Positions 8,033 through 16,903 of a DNA stretch of 64,000 nt are shown here, piece by piece. The notes under the pieces were generated by a model. The model had not been told where the DNA came from and did no database searches. It saw only the letters and a program-made list of their open reading frames with translations. Every line of letters starts with the position of its first letter. Positions within the stretch are counted from its first letter, which is position 1. Source of the DNA: VRUE01 sp963732225 (GTDB taxonomy: Bacteria > Actinomycetota > Thermoleophilia > Solirubrobacterales > 70-9); NCBI GenBank assembly GCA_963732225.1, contig CAVSYR010000005.1, positions 1,027,391 through 1,091,390 of the forward strand. The letters run 5' to 3'. Position numbers and translations under genes: made by a program.

Positions 8033-8452
8033 GTGTCATCTGTGACGACGCAGAAGCCCCTCGAGCTGATCCTCGCTCGCAACCTGATGTCTGCGCTCTC
8101 GACCCCGGCCTTCCTGGTCGACGAGGGCGGCGTCCTCGTCTTCTACAACGAGGCGGCCGGCGCTCTGCTCGGCAAGCGCTTCGAGGAACTGGGCACAGTT
8201 GGGGCCGAAGAGTGGGGATCGCTGTTCGGGCCCTTCGACAAAGCGGGCGAACCGATCCCCTACGACGATCTACCCCTGGTCGTCGCCGTCCGCAACGGCC
8301 GCCCGGCACACGCCGACCTGCAGATCAGCTCGGCCGACGGCACCCGCCACCAGGTCGAGGTCTCCGCCTTCCCGATCCTCACCCCGCACGGCTCGCAGGG
8401 CGCGATCGCGGTCTTCTGGCCAGCCGGCTCCAGCAACGGCGCGGGTCACTGA
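8033..8452 (+). CDS. PAS-domain protein
   Basis: Single PAS-domain protein of about 139 residues (PAFLVDEGGVLVFYNEAAGALLGKRF..., then DLPLVVAVRNGRPAHADLQI and the closing strand GSQGAIAVFW). No output domain is attached. GTG starts at 8033 and 8042 are both possible. Only 1 nt separates it from the metallo-beta-lactamase gene, so the PAS protein may sense a ligand or redox state for that enzyme (inference). Confidence 0.8.
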   Translation: MSSVTTQKPLELILARNLMSALSTPAFLVDEGGVLVFYNEAAGALLGKRFEELGTVGAEEWGSLFGPFDKAGEPIPYDDLPLVVAVRNGRPAHADLQISSADGTRHQVEVSAFPILTPHGSQGAIAVFWPAGSSNGAGH

Positions 8453-8453
8453 G

Positions 8454-9335
8454 ATGAAGGTCAAGCTCTGGGGCACGCGCGGTTCGATCCCCTCCCCAGG
8501 GCCGGAGACGATCCGCTACGGCGGCAACACCTCCTGCGTCGGCGTCACCCTCGCCGACGGCTCGATGCTTGCCCTCGATGCCGGCACCGGCATCCGCAGC
8601 CTCGGCCTGGCGCTCGCCAACGAGCCGGCGCGACTGCACATCCTGCTCACCCACCTCCACCTCGACCACATCCAGGGCCTCGTCTTCTTCGCTCCCGCCT
8701 TCCGCCCCCAGACCGAGATCGTGATCTGGGGCCCGGCCTCGCCGGAGGCCTCGCTGCGCGATCGCATCGCCCGCTACATCTCGGCGCCGCTCTCGCCGGT
8801 CGAGGTGCGCGAGCTGCCCTGCGACGTCTCCTTCCGCCACTGCCCGCAGACGGAGTGGGAGATCGGCTCGGCGCGGATCAGCGCGGCTTCGGTTTCCCAC
8901 CGTGGGCCGACGCTTGGCTACCGGATCGACGACGGCGAGTCCTCGCTCGCCTACATCCCCGACCACGAGCCGGCCCTCGGCGCCGACCTCGACGCGCTCG
9001 AGGAGGACTGGATCTCCGGCCTCGGCCTCGCCCGCAACGCCTCGTTGCTGATCCACGACGGCCAGTACGCCGACGCCGAGTACCCCGATCACGTCGGCTG
9101 GGGTCACTCCTCGCTTTCGCACGCGCTCTCCTTCGCCCGCCGCGCCGAAGCGCAGCGGACCGTGCTCTTCCACCACGACCCGATGCACTCCGACGAACGG
9201 CTCGATCAGTTGGGCGCCGAAGCGCAGCAGCGCTGGGCGGCGATGGGCGGCGGTCCCGGCGCAATCGAGCTCGCCGCCGAGCGGGCCGAGTACGAGCTGC
9301 CGACTCGAGCGGTCAGCGCGATTTCCGCAACTTAG
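8454..9335 (+). CDS. MBL-fold metallohydrolase (PhnP/cyclic-phosphodiesterase-like)
   Basis: Metallo-beta-lactamase-fold hydrolase of 293 residues. The opening MKVKLWGTRGSIPSPGPETIRYGGNTSCV is typical of the phosphodiesterase-like branch; the metal motif HLHLDH lies near residue 65, and further metal ligands are likely in the later His/Asp clusters (IPDHEP, LLIHDGQYADAEY, GHSS, FHHDP). Likely a cytoplasmic phosphodiesterase or related hydrolase with unknown substrate. The start is fixed by its 1-nt distance from the PAS gene stop. Confidence 0.85.
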   Translation: MKVKLWGTRGSIPSPGPETIRYGGNTSCVGVTLADGSMLALDAGTGIRSLGLALANEPARLHILLTHLHLDHIQGLVFFAPAFRPQTEIVIWGPASPEASLRDRIARYISAPLSPVEVRELPCDVSFRHCPQTEWEIGSARISAASVSHRGPTLGYRIDDGESSLAYIPDHEPALGADLDALEEDWISGLGLARNASLLIHDGQYADAEYPDHVGWGHSSLSHALSFARRAEAQRTVLFHHDPMHSDERLDQLGAEAQQRWAAMGGGPGAIELAAERAEYELPTRAVSAISAT

Positions 9336-9394
9336 AAACCGCTTCATTCGCGCGATTCAATTGCCCGCTTTTGCCCGCTACGCTGGCACGCGGG

Positions 9395-10009
9395 ATGACG
9401 TCGGCTCCTGGAATCGACGCCGCAGTCGAGAGATCTGATCTGGTCAGGGAGGCGCTCACGACAGCGCAACGCGCGCATGCCGGTCAGTTGCGTCGCGGCA
9501 GCGATGGGCGGCAGTTCATCGACCACCCGGTTGCCGTCGCCGAGCTGCTGGTCGGCGAGCGACAGAGCGACGAAGTGCTCGCCGCCGCCCTGCTCCACGA
9601 CGTGGTCGAGAAGAGCGAGACCGACCTCGACTCGGTGCGCGAGCGCTTCGGCGAGGTCGTCGCCGGGCTGGTCGGGGCGATGACCGAAGACGAGTCGATC
9701 CCCGCCTACGAGGACCGCAAGGAAGAGCACCGGCGCCGGGTCGCCGACTCCGAGCCGGCGGCGCGGGCGATCTTCGCCGCCGACAAACTGACCAACGTGA
9801 CGATGTTGCGCGAGGCCTACGCGCTGATCGGCGAGGGCGTCAGCGACGAACTCGCGGTCCCACTCGACCTGAAGATGTACATCTGGGAGGCGGACCTGGA
9901 AATGCTCTTCGACGAGGCGCCGCAGCTGCGCCTCACCGACGAGCTCGCCGATCAGCTGGTGGCTCTCTGGGGAGACCGCTTCAGGGCCGTGCGTTCGCCG
10001 TCAGACTGA
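9395..10009 (+). CDS. HD-domain hydrolase of the SpoT/MESH1 type
   Basis: Protein of 204 residues with an HD metal-dependent phosphohydrolase domain. Features seen are AQRAHAGQLRRGSDGRQFIDHPV, the HD pair in AAALLHDVVEKS, and ADKLTN where SpoT-like ppGpp hydrolases have ADKLHN. It lacks synthetase and ACT/TGS domains, so it resembles stand-alone small alarmone hydrolases, but the T in place of H in ADKLxN leaves the substrate open. Its 3' end overlaps the convergent DUF6328 gene by 29 nt. Confidence 0.82.
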   Translation: MTSAPGIDAAVERSDLVREALTTAQRAHAGQLRRGSDGRQFIDHPVAVAELLVGERQSDEVLAAALLHDVVEKSETDLDSVRERFGEVVAGLVGAMTEDESIPAYEDRKEEHRRRVADSEPAARAIFAADKLTNVTMLREAYALIGEGVSDELAVPLDLKMYIWEADLEMLFDEAPQLRLTDELADQLVALWGDRFRAVRSPSD

Positions 10010-10472
10010 GTCGCCGGCGCAGCGGCAGCACGTACCAGAGGCCGGCGAAGGCGCAGACCGTCCCAAGTCCGGTGATCGCGGTGACGACGCCGCTGCCGAA
10101 GAGCACGTCGGTGATCAGCACGATCGCACCGGTCATCGCCATCGCCAGCAGGGTCAAGCCAGCGATCGTGAAGCGGTTGGCGAGGCGGATCAGCTCGCGC
10201 TTCTGCTGCAGGTGGAAGGTGACGCGGTGGTAGGGCGAGGGCGCGATCAGCAGGATCGCCGAGAGCGCCGTGCAGAGCAGGGTGAAGAAGTAGACGCCCT
10301 TCTCGAAGCCGTTGATCTCGGTGAAGTTCTGCTGGAACGGGACGGCGAGCAGGAAGGCGAAGAGGACCTGGACGCCGGGCAGGGCGACGCGCAGCTCCTG
10401 CAACAGCTCACTGAGGTTGCGATCGAGGCGTTCGGTCTCGCTCTCGTCGCGTCCCGACGGGCGTTCCTCCAT
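9981..10472 (-). CDS. DUF6328-family membrane protein
   Basis: Small integral membrane protein of 163 residues. After a charged N-terminus come four hydrophobic segments (VQVLFAFLLAVPF, GVYFFTLLCTALSAILLIAP, IAGLTLLAMAMTGAIVLIT, AITGLGTVCAFAGLWYVLPL) and a basic end. The segment ELLQELRVALPGVQVLFAFLL is characteristic of DUF6328, a common actinobacterial family of unknown role. It is divergent from the photolyase gene with only 18 bp between starts. Confidence 0.72.
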   Translation of the reverse strand: MEERPSGRDESETERLDRNLSELLQELRVALPGVQVLFAFLLAVPFQQNFTEINGFEKGVYFFTLLCTALSAILLIAPSPYHRVTFHLQQKRELIRLANRFTIAGLTLLAMAMTGAIVLITDVLFGSGVVTAITGLGTVCAFAGLWYVLPLRRRLSLTANARP

Positions 10473-10490
10473 GGCATCACCATAGGGGAA

Positions 10491-11843
10491 GTGCGCACCT
10501 CGATCGTCCTCTTCAACCGCGACCTCAGGGTGCGCGACAACCCCGCCCTCGCGGCGGCCGCGAAGGCCGAGCGGACGGTGCCGCTCTTCGTCTTCGACCA
10601 GGCGCTGCTCGGGTCGCGCTTCGCCGCCCCCAACCGGGTCGCCTTCCTGCTCGAGTCGCTGGGCGATCTCGGCGAGCGCTTGCGCCGCGCCGGTGGGCGC
10701 CTCTACATCCGGCACGGCGATCCGGTCGAGGAGGCACTGGCGCTGGCGCGCGAGTGCAACGCCGGCGAGCTCCACGTCAGCGCCGACTGGAGCGCCTTTG
10801 CGCAGCGGCGCGAGGAGCGCCTGCGCCGCGCCTGTGAGGAGGAGCGAATCGCCTTCCGCGCCCATCCCGGCACGACGATCGTCTCGCCGGGCACCGTGAC
10901 TCCAGGCGGCGGCGACCACTTCAAGGTCTTCAGCCCCTTCCACCGCGCCTGGGAGGAGGTGCCGTCACGGCCGCTAGCGGCGACACCGCGACGGCTGAAA
11001 TTGCCCTCGCGGCTGGCAGTTGGGCGGCTGCCAGCCCTCGACTCGCTCCTCCGCGGCGAGCTATCGCCCGAGCGCGCACCGGGTGGCGAGACCGCGGGCC
11101 GCGAGGCAATGCGCGCCTTTCTCTGCGACGGCCTCGCCGGCTATGCCGACGGTCACGATGACCTGCCCGGCGACAGGACCTCCAGCCTCAGTGCCTACCT
11201 GCGCTTTGGCTGCATCTCGCCGCTGGAGCTGCTGGGCGAGGCGCGTTCGCGCCGCGGCGGCGGCGCCTACGCGCGCCAGCTCTGCTGGCGCGACTTCCAC
11301 CATCAGGTGCTCGCCGCCTACCCAGCCCTCCCCCACCGCGACTACCGGCCGCGCGGCGATCGCTGGTCGCGCTCGCGCCGCGCCTTCGAGGCCTGGCAGG
11401 AGGGACGGACCGGTTACCCGGTCGTCGACGCGGCGATGCGCCAGTTGCAACGCGAGGGGCGCATGCATAACCGGGCGCGGATGATCGTCGCCTCCTTCCT
11501 GACCAAGGACCTCTACCTCGACTGGCGCTGGGGCGCCGGCCACTTCTGGGACCTGCTCAGCGACGGCGAGATCGCCAACAACGCCGGCAACTGGCAGTGG
11601 GTGGCGGGCACCGGCAACGACACCAGGCCCAACCGCGTCTTCAACCCAATCCGCCAGGCTCACCGCTTCGATCCCAAGGGCGACTACGTGCGCCGCTACA
11701 TGCCCGAGCTGGAGTCGGTCGGCGGCAAAGCGGTGCACGAGCCCTGGCGCCTCGACTCGGCCCAGCGCCGCCGCCTCGATTACCCGCAGCCGATCGTCGA
11801 CCACGACGACGCTGCCGCCGCCTTCATCGCCCGGCGCGCGTAG
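10491..11843 (+). CDS. phrB: Deoxyribodipyrimidine photolyase (class I CPD photolyase)
   Basis: DNA photolyase of 450 residues, repairing UV cyclobutane dimers with light. The N-terminal antenna domain begins SIVLFNRDLRVRDNPAL; the FAD domain carries WRDFHHQVL, GRTGYPVVDAAMRQLQREGRMHNRARM, FLTKDLYLDWRWGAGHF and GNWQWVAGTGNDTRPNRVFNP, with the conserved Trp residues of the electron-transfer chain. Start GTG is chosen from the domain start; no strong ribosome site is seen in the 18-bp gap to the divergent DUF6328 gene. Full length for the family. Confidence 0.93.
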   Translation: MRTSIVLFNRDLRVRDNPALAAAAKAERTVPLFVFDQALLGSRFAAPNRVAFLLESLGDLGERLRRAGGRLYIRHGDPVEEALALARECNAGELHVSADWSAFAQRREERLRRACEEERIAFRAHPGTTIVSPGTVTPGGGDHFKVFSPFHRAWEEVPSRPLAATPRRLKLPSRLAVGRLPALDSLLRGELSPERAPGGETAGREAMRAFLCDGLAGYADGHDDLPGDRTSSLSAYLRFGCISPLELLGEARSRRGGGAYARQLCWRDFHHQVLAAYPALPHRDYRPRGDRWSRSRRAFEAWQEGRTGYPVVDAAMRQLQREGRMHNRARMIVASFLTKDLYLDWRWGAGHFWDLLSDGEIANNAGNWQWVAGTGNDTRPNRVFNPIRQAHRFDPKGDYVRRYMPELESVGGKAVHEPWRLDSAQRRRLDYPQPIVDHDDAAAAFIARRA

Positions 11844-11852
11844 GATCGAGCC

Positions 11853-12530
11853 GTGGGACGGCTTGCGGTGGTGCTCGGCAGCAGTGCGCTCGGTCCAGGT
11901 GGCGAGACGATCGCCGCGGCGGGCGCCGAGCACGGTGCCGCGATCGTGCAGCGCCACGGTGGCGAGGAGTACGTGCTGCCGCACGAGATCGACCACGTCG
12001 CCAACCTGCGGGCACTGGTCGAGCAGGGCTGTGACCGGGTGCTGGCGATCTCCTCGGTCGGCTCGCTCGATGCCGAGCTGCCGGTCGGCAGCCTGCTCTG
12101 TCCCGACGACTTCATCGCCCTCCACCTCGGCCTCTCCTCCTACGGCGACGAGCGTGCCCACCGCGCCCCGCGTTTCGACCCGGTCTGGCGCGAGGAAGTC
12201 CTCGCCGCCTGGAACGCGAGCCCGGCCAAGGTGCGCGACGGCGGTGTCTACTGGCAGGCGATCGGGCCGCGCTTCGAGACCCCGGCCGAGATTCGCCTGA
12301 TCGCGGCGCACGCCGACGTGGTTGGGATGACGATCGCCTCGGAGTGCATCGTCGCCGCCGAGCTGGGGCTTGCCTACGCGGCGATCTGCGTCGTCGACAA
12401 CCTCGCCAACGGCATCGGGCCGGATCCGCTGGAGATCATCGAGCTGGAAGCGGCGCGCGCCGGCAACGCCCTGCAGCTGCACGACGGCCTCGCCGCGGTG
12501 CTGCCGCAGCTCGGCGCCGTAGGGCCGTGA
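11853..12530 (+). CDS. mtnP: Methylthioadenosine/purine nucleoside phosphorylase
   Basis: MTAP/PNP-family phosphorylase of 225 residues that cleaves a purine nucleoside, probably 5'-methylthioadenosine, with phosphate. Blocks seen are QRHGGEEYVLPHEIDHVANLRAL, ISSVGSL, WQAIGPRFETPAEIRLIAAHADVVGMTIASE and VVDNLANGI. The segment before GPRFET and the catalytic loop follow the MTAP arrangement; Asp-Asn in VVDN rather than the usual ATDYD leaves room for a 6-oxopurine or adenosine substrate. Coupled by a GTGA overlap to an MTA/SAH-deaminase gene, which supports a methylthioadenosine role. Confidence 0.8.
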   Translation: MGRLAVVLGSSALGPGGETIAAAGAEHGAAIVQRHGGEEYVLPHEIDHVANLRALVEQGCDRVLAISSVGSLDAELPVGSLLCPDDFIALHLGLSSYGDERAHRAPRFDPVWREEVLAAWNASPAKVRDGGVYWQAIGPRFETPAEIRLIAAHADVVGMTIASECIVAAELGLAYAAICVVDNLANGIGPDPLEIIELEAARAGNALQLHDGLAAVLPQLGAVGP

Positions 12531-13765
12531 GCCCGAGGGCGCTCACCGTCACCGGTGCCGTCCTCGACGGCGAGAGCGTCGGACTGCGCTGCGTCGACGG
12601 GACGATTGCGGCACTCGGGCCAGAGGTGGCGCCGGAGCCGGGCGACGAGACGATCGACGCAGCGGGAGCGCCACTGGTCGCACCGCTGCTCAACGGGCAC
12701 ACCCACGCGGCGATGACCCTCTTCCGCGGCTTCGGCGGCGACCTGCCGCTGATGCGCTGGCTGCAAGAGGTGATCTGGCCGATCGAGGCAAAGCTCGAGG
12801 CCGACGACGTCTATTGGGGCACGCGACTGGCCTGCCTGGAGATGATCCGCACCGGAACAAGCCGCTTCTGGGACATGTACTGGCACCCGGGCGCGACCGC
12901 TCGGGCAGTGCGGGATGCCGGCCTGCGAGCGACCATCGGTGGCCCGCTCTTCGACGCCGACGGCAACACCGAGGCGATGAAGGAGAAGGCCGTCGGCTAC
13001 CTCGGCGAGCTGGCGAGCTTCAGTGGAGACGGGATCGACGCCGCCTTTGCCCCGCACTCGATCTACACGGTCAGCGAAGGGCTGCTGCGCTGGACCGCCG
13101 ACCAAGCCGCCGAGCGCGAGCTACCGGTCCATATCCACCTCTCCGAGACCGAGCAGGAGGTATTGGACTGCGTCGCCGAGCACGGCGTGCGCCCCGCCGT
13201 CTACCTCGACCGGCTTGGCGTGCTCAACAAGCGCACGATCCTCGCCCACGGCGTCTGGCTCGACGACGAGGAGCTGGCGCTGATCGCCGAGCGCGGCTGC
13301 ACCGTCGTCACCAACCCGGTCGCCAACATGAAGCTCGCGGTCGGCGGCATCTTTCCCTACCCGGCTGCGCGGAGTGCCGGCGTCAACGTCGGTCTCGGCA
13401 CCGACGGCGCCGGCTCCAACGACTCGCTCGACCTCTTCTCCGACCTCAAGCTCTTCGCCCTCGCCCAGCGCCACAGCAGCGGCGACCCCACCGTCCTGCC
13501 GGCCGCGGAGGCGTGGCGGATCGCCAGCGGCGGCGCCCGCCTCGAGGTCGGCGAGCCAGCGGACTTCCTCTTGCTGCGAACCACCTCGCTCGAGCTCAGC
13601 CTCGGCGACCTGTACTCGGACTTCGTCTATGCCGCCAGCGGTTCGATCGTCGACACCACGGTGGTCGGCGGACGAGTGCTGATGCGCGGCGGCGACGTGC
13701 CGGGCTGCGAGGAGGTGGTCGCTCGAGCGGTCGAGCGGTCGCGACGGCTCGGCATCGGGGCCTAG
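12527..13765 (+). CDS. mtaD: 5-methylthioadenosine/S-adenosylhomocysteine deaminase (amidohydrolase)
   Basis: Amidohydrolase of 412 residues of the TrzA/MtaD branch, deaminating MTA or SAH to the inosyl form. Metal ligands are visible as NGHTHAAM, the VHIHLSETEQEV block, AHGVWLDDEE and the final Asp in GLGTDGAGSNDSLDL. Against typical MtaD proteins it lacks about 10-15 residues where INGARALGL...G normally precedes the ADFLLL strand (here ASGGARLEVGEPADFLLL). Start GTG overlaps the phosphorylase stop. Together the pair gives two routes for methylthioadenosine. Confidence 0.87.
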   Translation: MSPRALTVTGAVLDGESVGLRCVDGTIAALGPEVAPEPGDETIDAAGAPLVAPLLNGHTHAAMTLFRGFGGDLPLMRWLQEVIWPIEAKLEADDVYWGTRLACLEMIRTGTSRFWDMYWHPGATARAVRDAGLRATIGGPLFDADGNTEAMKEKAVGYLGELASFSGDGIDAAFAPHSIYTVSEGLLRWTADQAAERELPVHIHLSETEQEVLDCVAEHGVRPAVYLDRLGVLNKRTILAHGVWLDDEELALIAERGCTVVTNPVANMKLAVGGIFPYPAARSAGVNVGLGTDGAGSNDSLDLFSDLKLFALAQRHSSGDPTVLPAAEAWRIASGGARLEVGEPADFLLLRTTSLELSLGDLYSDFVYAASGSIVDTTVVGGRVLMRGGDVPGCEEVVARAVERSRRLGIGA

Positions 13766-13781
13766 TCGCGCCCTCTCACCT

Positions 13782-13798
13782 ATACCCCCTGGGGGTAT
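13782..13798. promoter_or_regulatory. CsoR-family-type operator (perfect 8-1-8 palindrome)
   Basis: ATACCCCC-T-GGGGGTAT is a perfect inverted repeat, 14 bp before the permease start. G/C-tract palindromes flanked by TA are the operators of CsoR/RcnR/CstR repressors that sense Cu(I), Ni/Co, formaldehyde or persulfide. The repressor gene is not in the window. Confidence 0.65.
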
Positions 13799-13812
13799 GC
13801 TACGGTGAGCGC

Positions 13813-14940
13813 ATGGCCGATGTCGCGAGCACGATCCTCGAGGGGCTGAAGCAGTCCTTCCTGATGGCCTATGAGGTCTGGTGGGCGCTGGTCTTCGGCT
13901 TCGCGATCTCGGCGATCGTCCAGGCCTGGGTGCCGAAGGAGCGGATCGAAGCGACGATGGCCGGCGGCGGGGCGAAGCCGGTTGCCTGGGCGACGGGGCT
14001 TGGCGCCGCCTCCTCCTCCTGCTCCTACGCGGCGATCGCGATTGCCAAGAGCCTCTTCCAGAAGGGCGCCTCGGCCGCCTCGGCGCTCGCCTTCCAGTTC
14101 GCCTCGACCAACCTGGTCTGGGAGCTGGGGTTGGTGCTCTGGGCCCTGCTTGGCTGGCAGTTCACCCTCGCCGAGTACCTCGGCGGCATCCTGATGATCG
14201 TGCTGATGGCGCTGCTGCTGCGCGTCTTCGTCTCGCCGCGAATGGAGGAGCAGGCGCGGGCGCACGCGCTGGAAGCGGACGCGGGACACGAGCACGAGCA
14301 CGGCGCTGGAGAGGAGACGGCCAGCTGGCGCGAGCGGCTCACCTCCGCGGCCGGCTGGAGCGAGGTGGCGGGCAACTTCCGCGGCGACTGGCTGATGCTC
14401 TGGAAGGAGATCAGCGTCGGCTTCCTGCTCGCCGGCTTCATCGGCCTGCTCGGTGACGACTTCTTCAACGTCCTCTTCCTCAGCGGCGGGCCGGGCTGGC
14501 TGGTCGCGATCGAGAACGTGATCGTCGGGCCGCTGATCGCCGTGCTCAGCTTCGTCTGCTCGGTCGGCAACATCCCCCTCGCCGCCGTGCTCTGGTCGGG
14601 CGGGATCAGCTTCGCCGGGGTGATGGCCTTCATCTTCGCCGACCTGATCGTGCTGCCGATCATCGCGATCTACCGCAAGTACTACGGCTGGGCCTTCACC
14701 GTGCGGATCGTCGCCCTGATGCTGCTGACGATGATCGTCGCCGCCTTGGCGATCGACGCCCTCTTCAGCGCCGCCGACCTGATCCCCACAACCCGGCCCA
14801 GCCGCGCCGACGTCTTCGGCTCGGTCGAGCTCGACTACAAGCTGGTGCTCAACCTGCTCGGCCTGATCGTCTTCGCGGCGCTCTTCTGGCTCAGCCGCCA
14901 GGCGCGCGCGACCGCGCACAGCTGCCCCGCCCACGCTTAA
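13813..14940 (+). CDS. Permease of the ArsP/YraQ (DUF318) family
   Basis: Integral membrane permease of 375 residues with about eight to nine hydrophobic segments in two halves. The halves carry ATGLGAASSSCSYAAIAIAKSL and FVCSVGNIPLAAVLWSGGISF, the paired signature with conserved Cys residues found in this family. The central cytoplasmic linker contains HEHEH (DAGHEHEHGAGEE), a plausible metal-binding patch. Known relatives export trivalent organoarsenicals or metals. The CsoR-type operator just upstream suggests induction by a metal or a reactive sulfur species. Confidence 0.83.
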   Translation: MADVASTILEGLKQSFLMAYEVWWALVFGFAISAIVQAWVPKERIEATMAGGGAKPVAWATGLGAASSSCSYAAIAIAKSLFQKGASAASALAFQFASTNLVWELGLVLWALLGWQFTLAEYLGGILMIVLMALLLRVFVSPRMEEQARAHALEADAGHEHEHGAGEETASWRERLTSAAGWSEVAGNFRGDWLMLWKEISVGFLLAGFIGLLGDDFFNVLFLSGGPGWLVAIENVIVGPLIAVLSFVCSVGNIPLAAVLWSGGISFAGVMAFIFADLIVLPIIAIYRKYYGWAFTVRIVALMLLTMIVAALAIDALFSAADLIPTTRPSRADVFGSVELDYKLVLNLLGLIVFAALFWLSRQARATAHSCPAHA

Positions 14941-14973
14941 CGCCGCTCCCCACGGGGTATAGGCTCGGCCCGA

Positions 14974-16170
14974 GTGCCCAGCGACGAGGTGACTGACCAA
15001 GTGTCGAATACCGGGGCCTCCCCCGTCCGGTACGCAGGCGCGACAAAGCGTTATCCAGGCTCTGCCAAAGCGGCTGTCGAGGAGCTCACGCTCGAGGTGC
15101 CGGCGGGTGAGATCTGCGTCCTCGTCGGACCGTCGGGCTGCGGCAAGACGACGGCGATGCGGATGGTCAACCGCATGGTCGAGATCAGCGAAGGCGACAT
15201 CCTGATCGGCGATCGCTCGGTCCGTGAGCGCAGCCCGGCCCAGCTGCGACGCGAGATCGGTTACGTGATTCAGCAGGTCGGCCTCTTCCCCCACCGCACG
15301 ATCGCCGAGAACATCGCCGCCGTGCCGCAGCTGCTCGGCTGGAAGAAGGAGCGAGCCAAGGCTCGCACCGCAGAGCTGCTGGAGCTGATCGGCCTCGATC
15401 CCGAGCTCGGCACGCGCTACCCGGCGCAGCTCTCCGGCGGCCAGCAGCAACGAGTCGGCGTCGCCCGCGCGCTGGCCGCGGACCCGCTGGTGATGCTGAT
15501 GGACGAGCCCTTCGGCGCGATCGACCCGATCAGCCGCGAGCGGCTGCAGAACGAGTTCCTGCGCCTGCAGGCGGAGCTGCGCAAGACCGTCCTCTTCGTT
15601 ACCCACGACATCGACGAGGCGATCAAGATGGGTGACCGGATCGCGATCATGCGCGAGGGCGGCAAGGTCGCCCAGTACGCGACCCCGGCGGAGGTACTGA
15701 TGGATCCCGCCGACGAGTTCGTCGAGGACTTCGTCGGCGCCGACCGGGCGCTGAAGCGCCTGGCGCTGATGCGGGTCTCCGACATCGATCTCTGGGAGGC
15801 GCCCCTCGCCCACGTCGGCCAGGCCACGGCCGAGGTGAGGTCGAAGCTGGCCGAGCCCGACGTCGAGGTTCCCTATCCGCTGCTGGTCGACAGCGAGCGC
15901 CGTCCGCTCGGCTGGCTCTCCGAGCGCGACCTGGCCGGCGAGCAGGTGCCGAGACAACCCGACTCGCCGCTGGGACCGCTGCTCGACCGCGACGACATCA
16001 TGCGCGACGCCCTTGCCGACCTGCTGCAGGGCGAGGCGCAGTACGCCGCCGTGGTCGATCACGAAGGCCGCATCGACGGCGTCCTCTCGGTCGAGATCAT
16101 CTCCGAGTTCCTCAAATCACCGCAGGCAAAGACCGAGGAGCACAGTGCCGTGGAGCGGCCGCATGGCTAG
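14974..16170 (+). CDS. opuCA: Osmolyte ABC transporter ATPase with CBS domains (OpuCA/ProV)
   Basis: ATP-binding subunit of 398 residues. Walker A GPSGCGKTT, Q-loop YVIQQVGLFPH, signature LSGGQQQRVGVARAL, Walker B VMLMDEP and the H-loop VTHD are all present; the C-terminal third (DSERRPLGWLSERDL..., AQYAAVVDHEGRIDGVLSVE) holds two CBS motifs that sense ionic strength or nucleotides. First gene of a four-gene glycine betaine/carnitine/choline-type import operon; its end overlaps the first permease by 8 nt. Start GTG; a partial CCCC...GGGGTATA half-site lies just upstream. Confidence 0.9.
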   Translation: MPSDEVTDQVSNTGASPVRYAGATKRYPGSAKAAVEELTLEVPAGEICVLVGPSGCGKTTAMRMVNRMVEISEGDILIGDRSVRERSPAQLRREIGYVIQQVGLFPHRTIAENIAAVPQLLGWKKERAKARTAELLELIGLDPELGTRYPAQLSGGQQQRVGVARALAADPLVMLMDEPFGAIDPISRERLQNEFLRLQAELRKTVLFVTHDIDEAIKMGDRIAIMREGGKVAQYATPAEVLMDPADEFVEDFVGADRALKRLALMRVSDIDLWEAPLAHVGQATAEVRSKLAEPDVEVPYPLLVDSERRPLGWLSERDLAGEQVPRQPDSPLGPLLDRDDIMRDALADLLQGEAQYAAVVDHEGRIDGVLSVEIISEFLKSPQAKTEEHSAVERPHG

Positions 16171-16903
16171 CCCGGCGCTCACCCTCGCTGCGGTTGGTGA
16201 AGTCGGCAAGGGGTTCTTCCACGAACGCACGACACAGTCATGCCAGGCGAAGCCAAGCCACCTGTTCTGCTGGGACTGGGCGCGGGAACACATCGACCGC
16301 TACGGGACCCCGACGCTACAGCAGTTCGAACTCGTCGCGATCTCCGTCGTGCTTGGCTTCACGGTTGCCTTCGCACTGGCGCTGCTTGCGCATCGCCGCC
16401 GTTGGCTGAAGCCGCCGCTGCTGGCCGGGACCGGGATCCTCTACGCGGTCCCCAGCGTCGCCTTCTTCCTCTTGCTGCTGCCGATCACCGGCCGCGGTCG
16501 CGAGACCGCGATCATCGCCCTCAGCGCTTACACGCTGCAGATCATCTACCGCAACGTCACCGTCGGCCTTGGCAACGTGCCCGAGTCGGCCAAGGACGCC
16601 GCCCGCGGCATGGGCATGACCAAGCGCCAGATCCTCTGGCGGGTGGAGCTGCCCCTGGCCATACCGGAGATCATCGGCGGGCTGAGGATCGCCACGGTCA
16701 GCACCGTCGCGATCGCGACGCTGGCGGTCTTCGCCCACGCCGGTGGCCTCGGCACTCAGATCTACGGCGAAGCAAATCTCCATTTTCCGACCTCGATCGT
16801 CATCGCCGGGGGAATCGCGATGCTGATGGCGCTCACCTTTGACGCGATCCTGCTCACCATCCAGCGCTTCAGCACGCCCTGGCGCCGGGTGAGGTCGTCG
16901 TGA
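16163..16903 (+). CDS. Osmolyte ABC transporter permease (OpuCB/ProW-like)
   Basis: Permease of 246 residues with about five to six transmembrane helices. The cytoplasmic EAA-type loop VPESAKDAARGMGMTKRQILWRVELPLAIPEIIGG contacts the ATPase. The first 50 residues (HLFCWDWAREHIDRYG) are a pre-helix typical of OpuCB-like subunits. It overlaps the ATPase gene by 8 nt and the second permease start by GTGA, so translation is coupled. Confidence 0.88.
   Translation: MASPALTLAAVGEVGKGFFHERTTQSCQAKPSHLFCWDWAREHIDRYGTPTLQQFELVAISVVLGFTVAFALALLAHRRRWLKPPLLAGTGILYAVPSVAFFLLLLPITGRGRETAIIALSAYTLQIIYRNVTVGLGNVPESAKDAARGMGMTKRQILWRVELPLAIPEIIGGLRIATVSTVAIATLAVFAHAGGLGTQIYGEANLHFPTSIVIAGGIAMLMALTFDAILLTIQRFSTPWRRVRSS

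Noticed and set aside
11061..12482. Long leftward frame across the photolyase and phosphorylase genes
   Set aside because: It is antisense to two well-conserved genes and has no recognisable domain; high GC gives long shadow frames.
13813..14940. A CsoR repressor gene in the permease unit
   Set aside because: No CsoR-like protein is encoded in or next to the unit; only the operator pattern is present.
13780..16062. 760-codon leftward frame over permease and OpuCA genes
   Set aside because: Low-complexity Asp/Glu/Arg composition and antisense to conserved membrane and ABC motifs.
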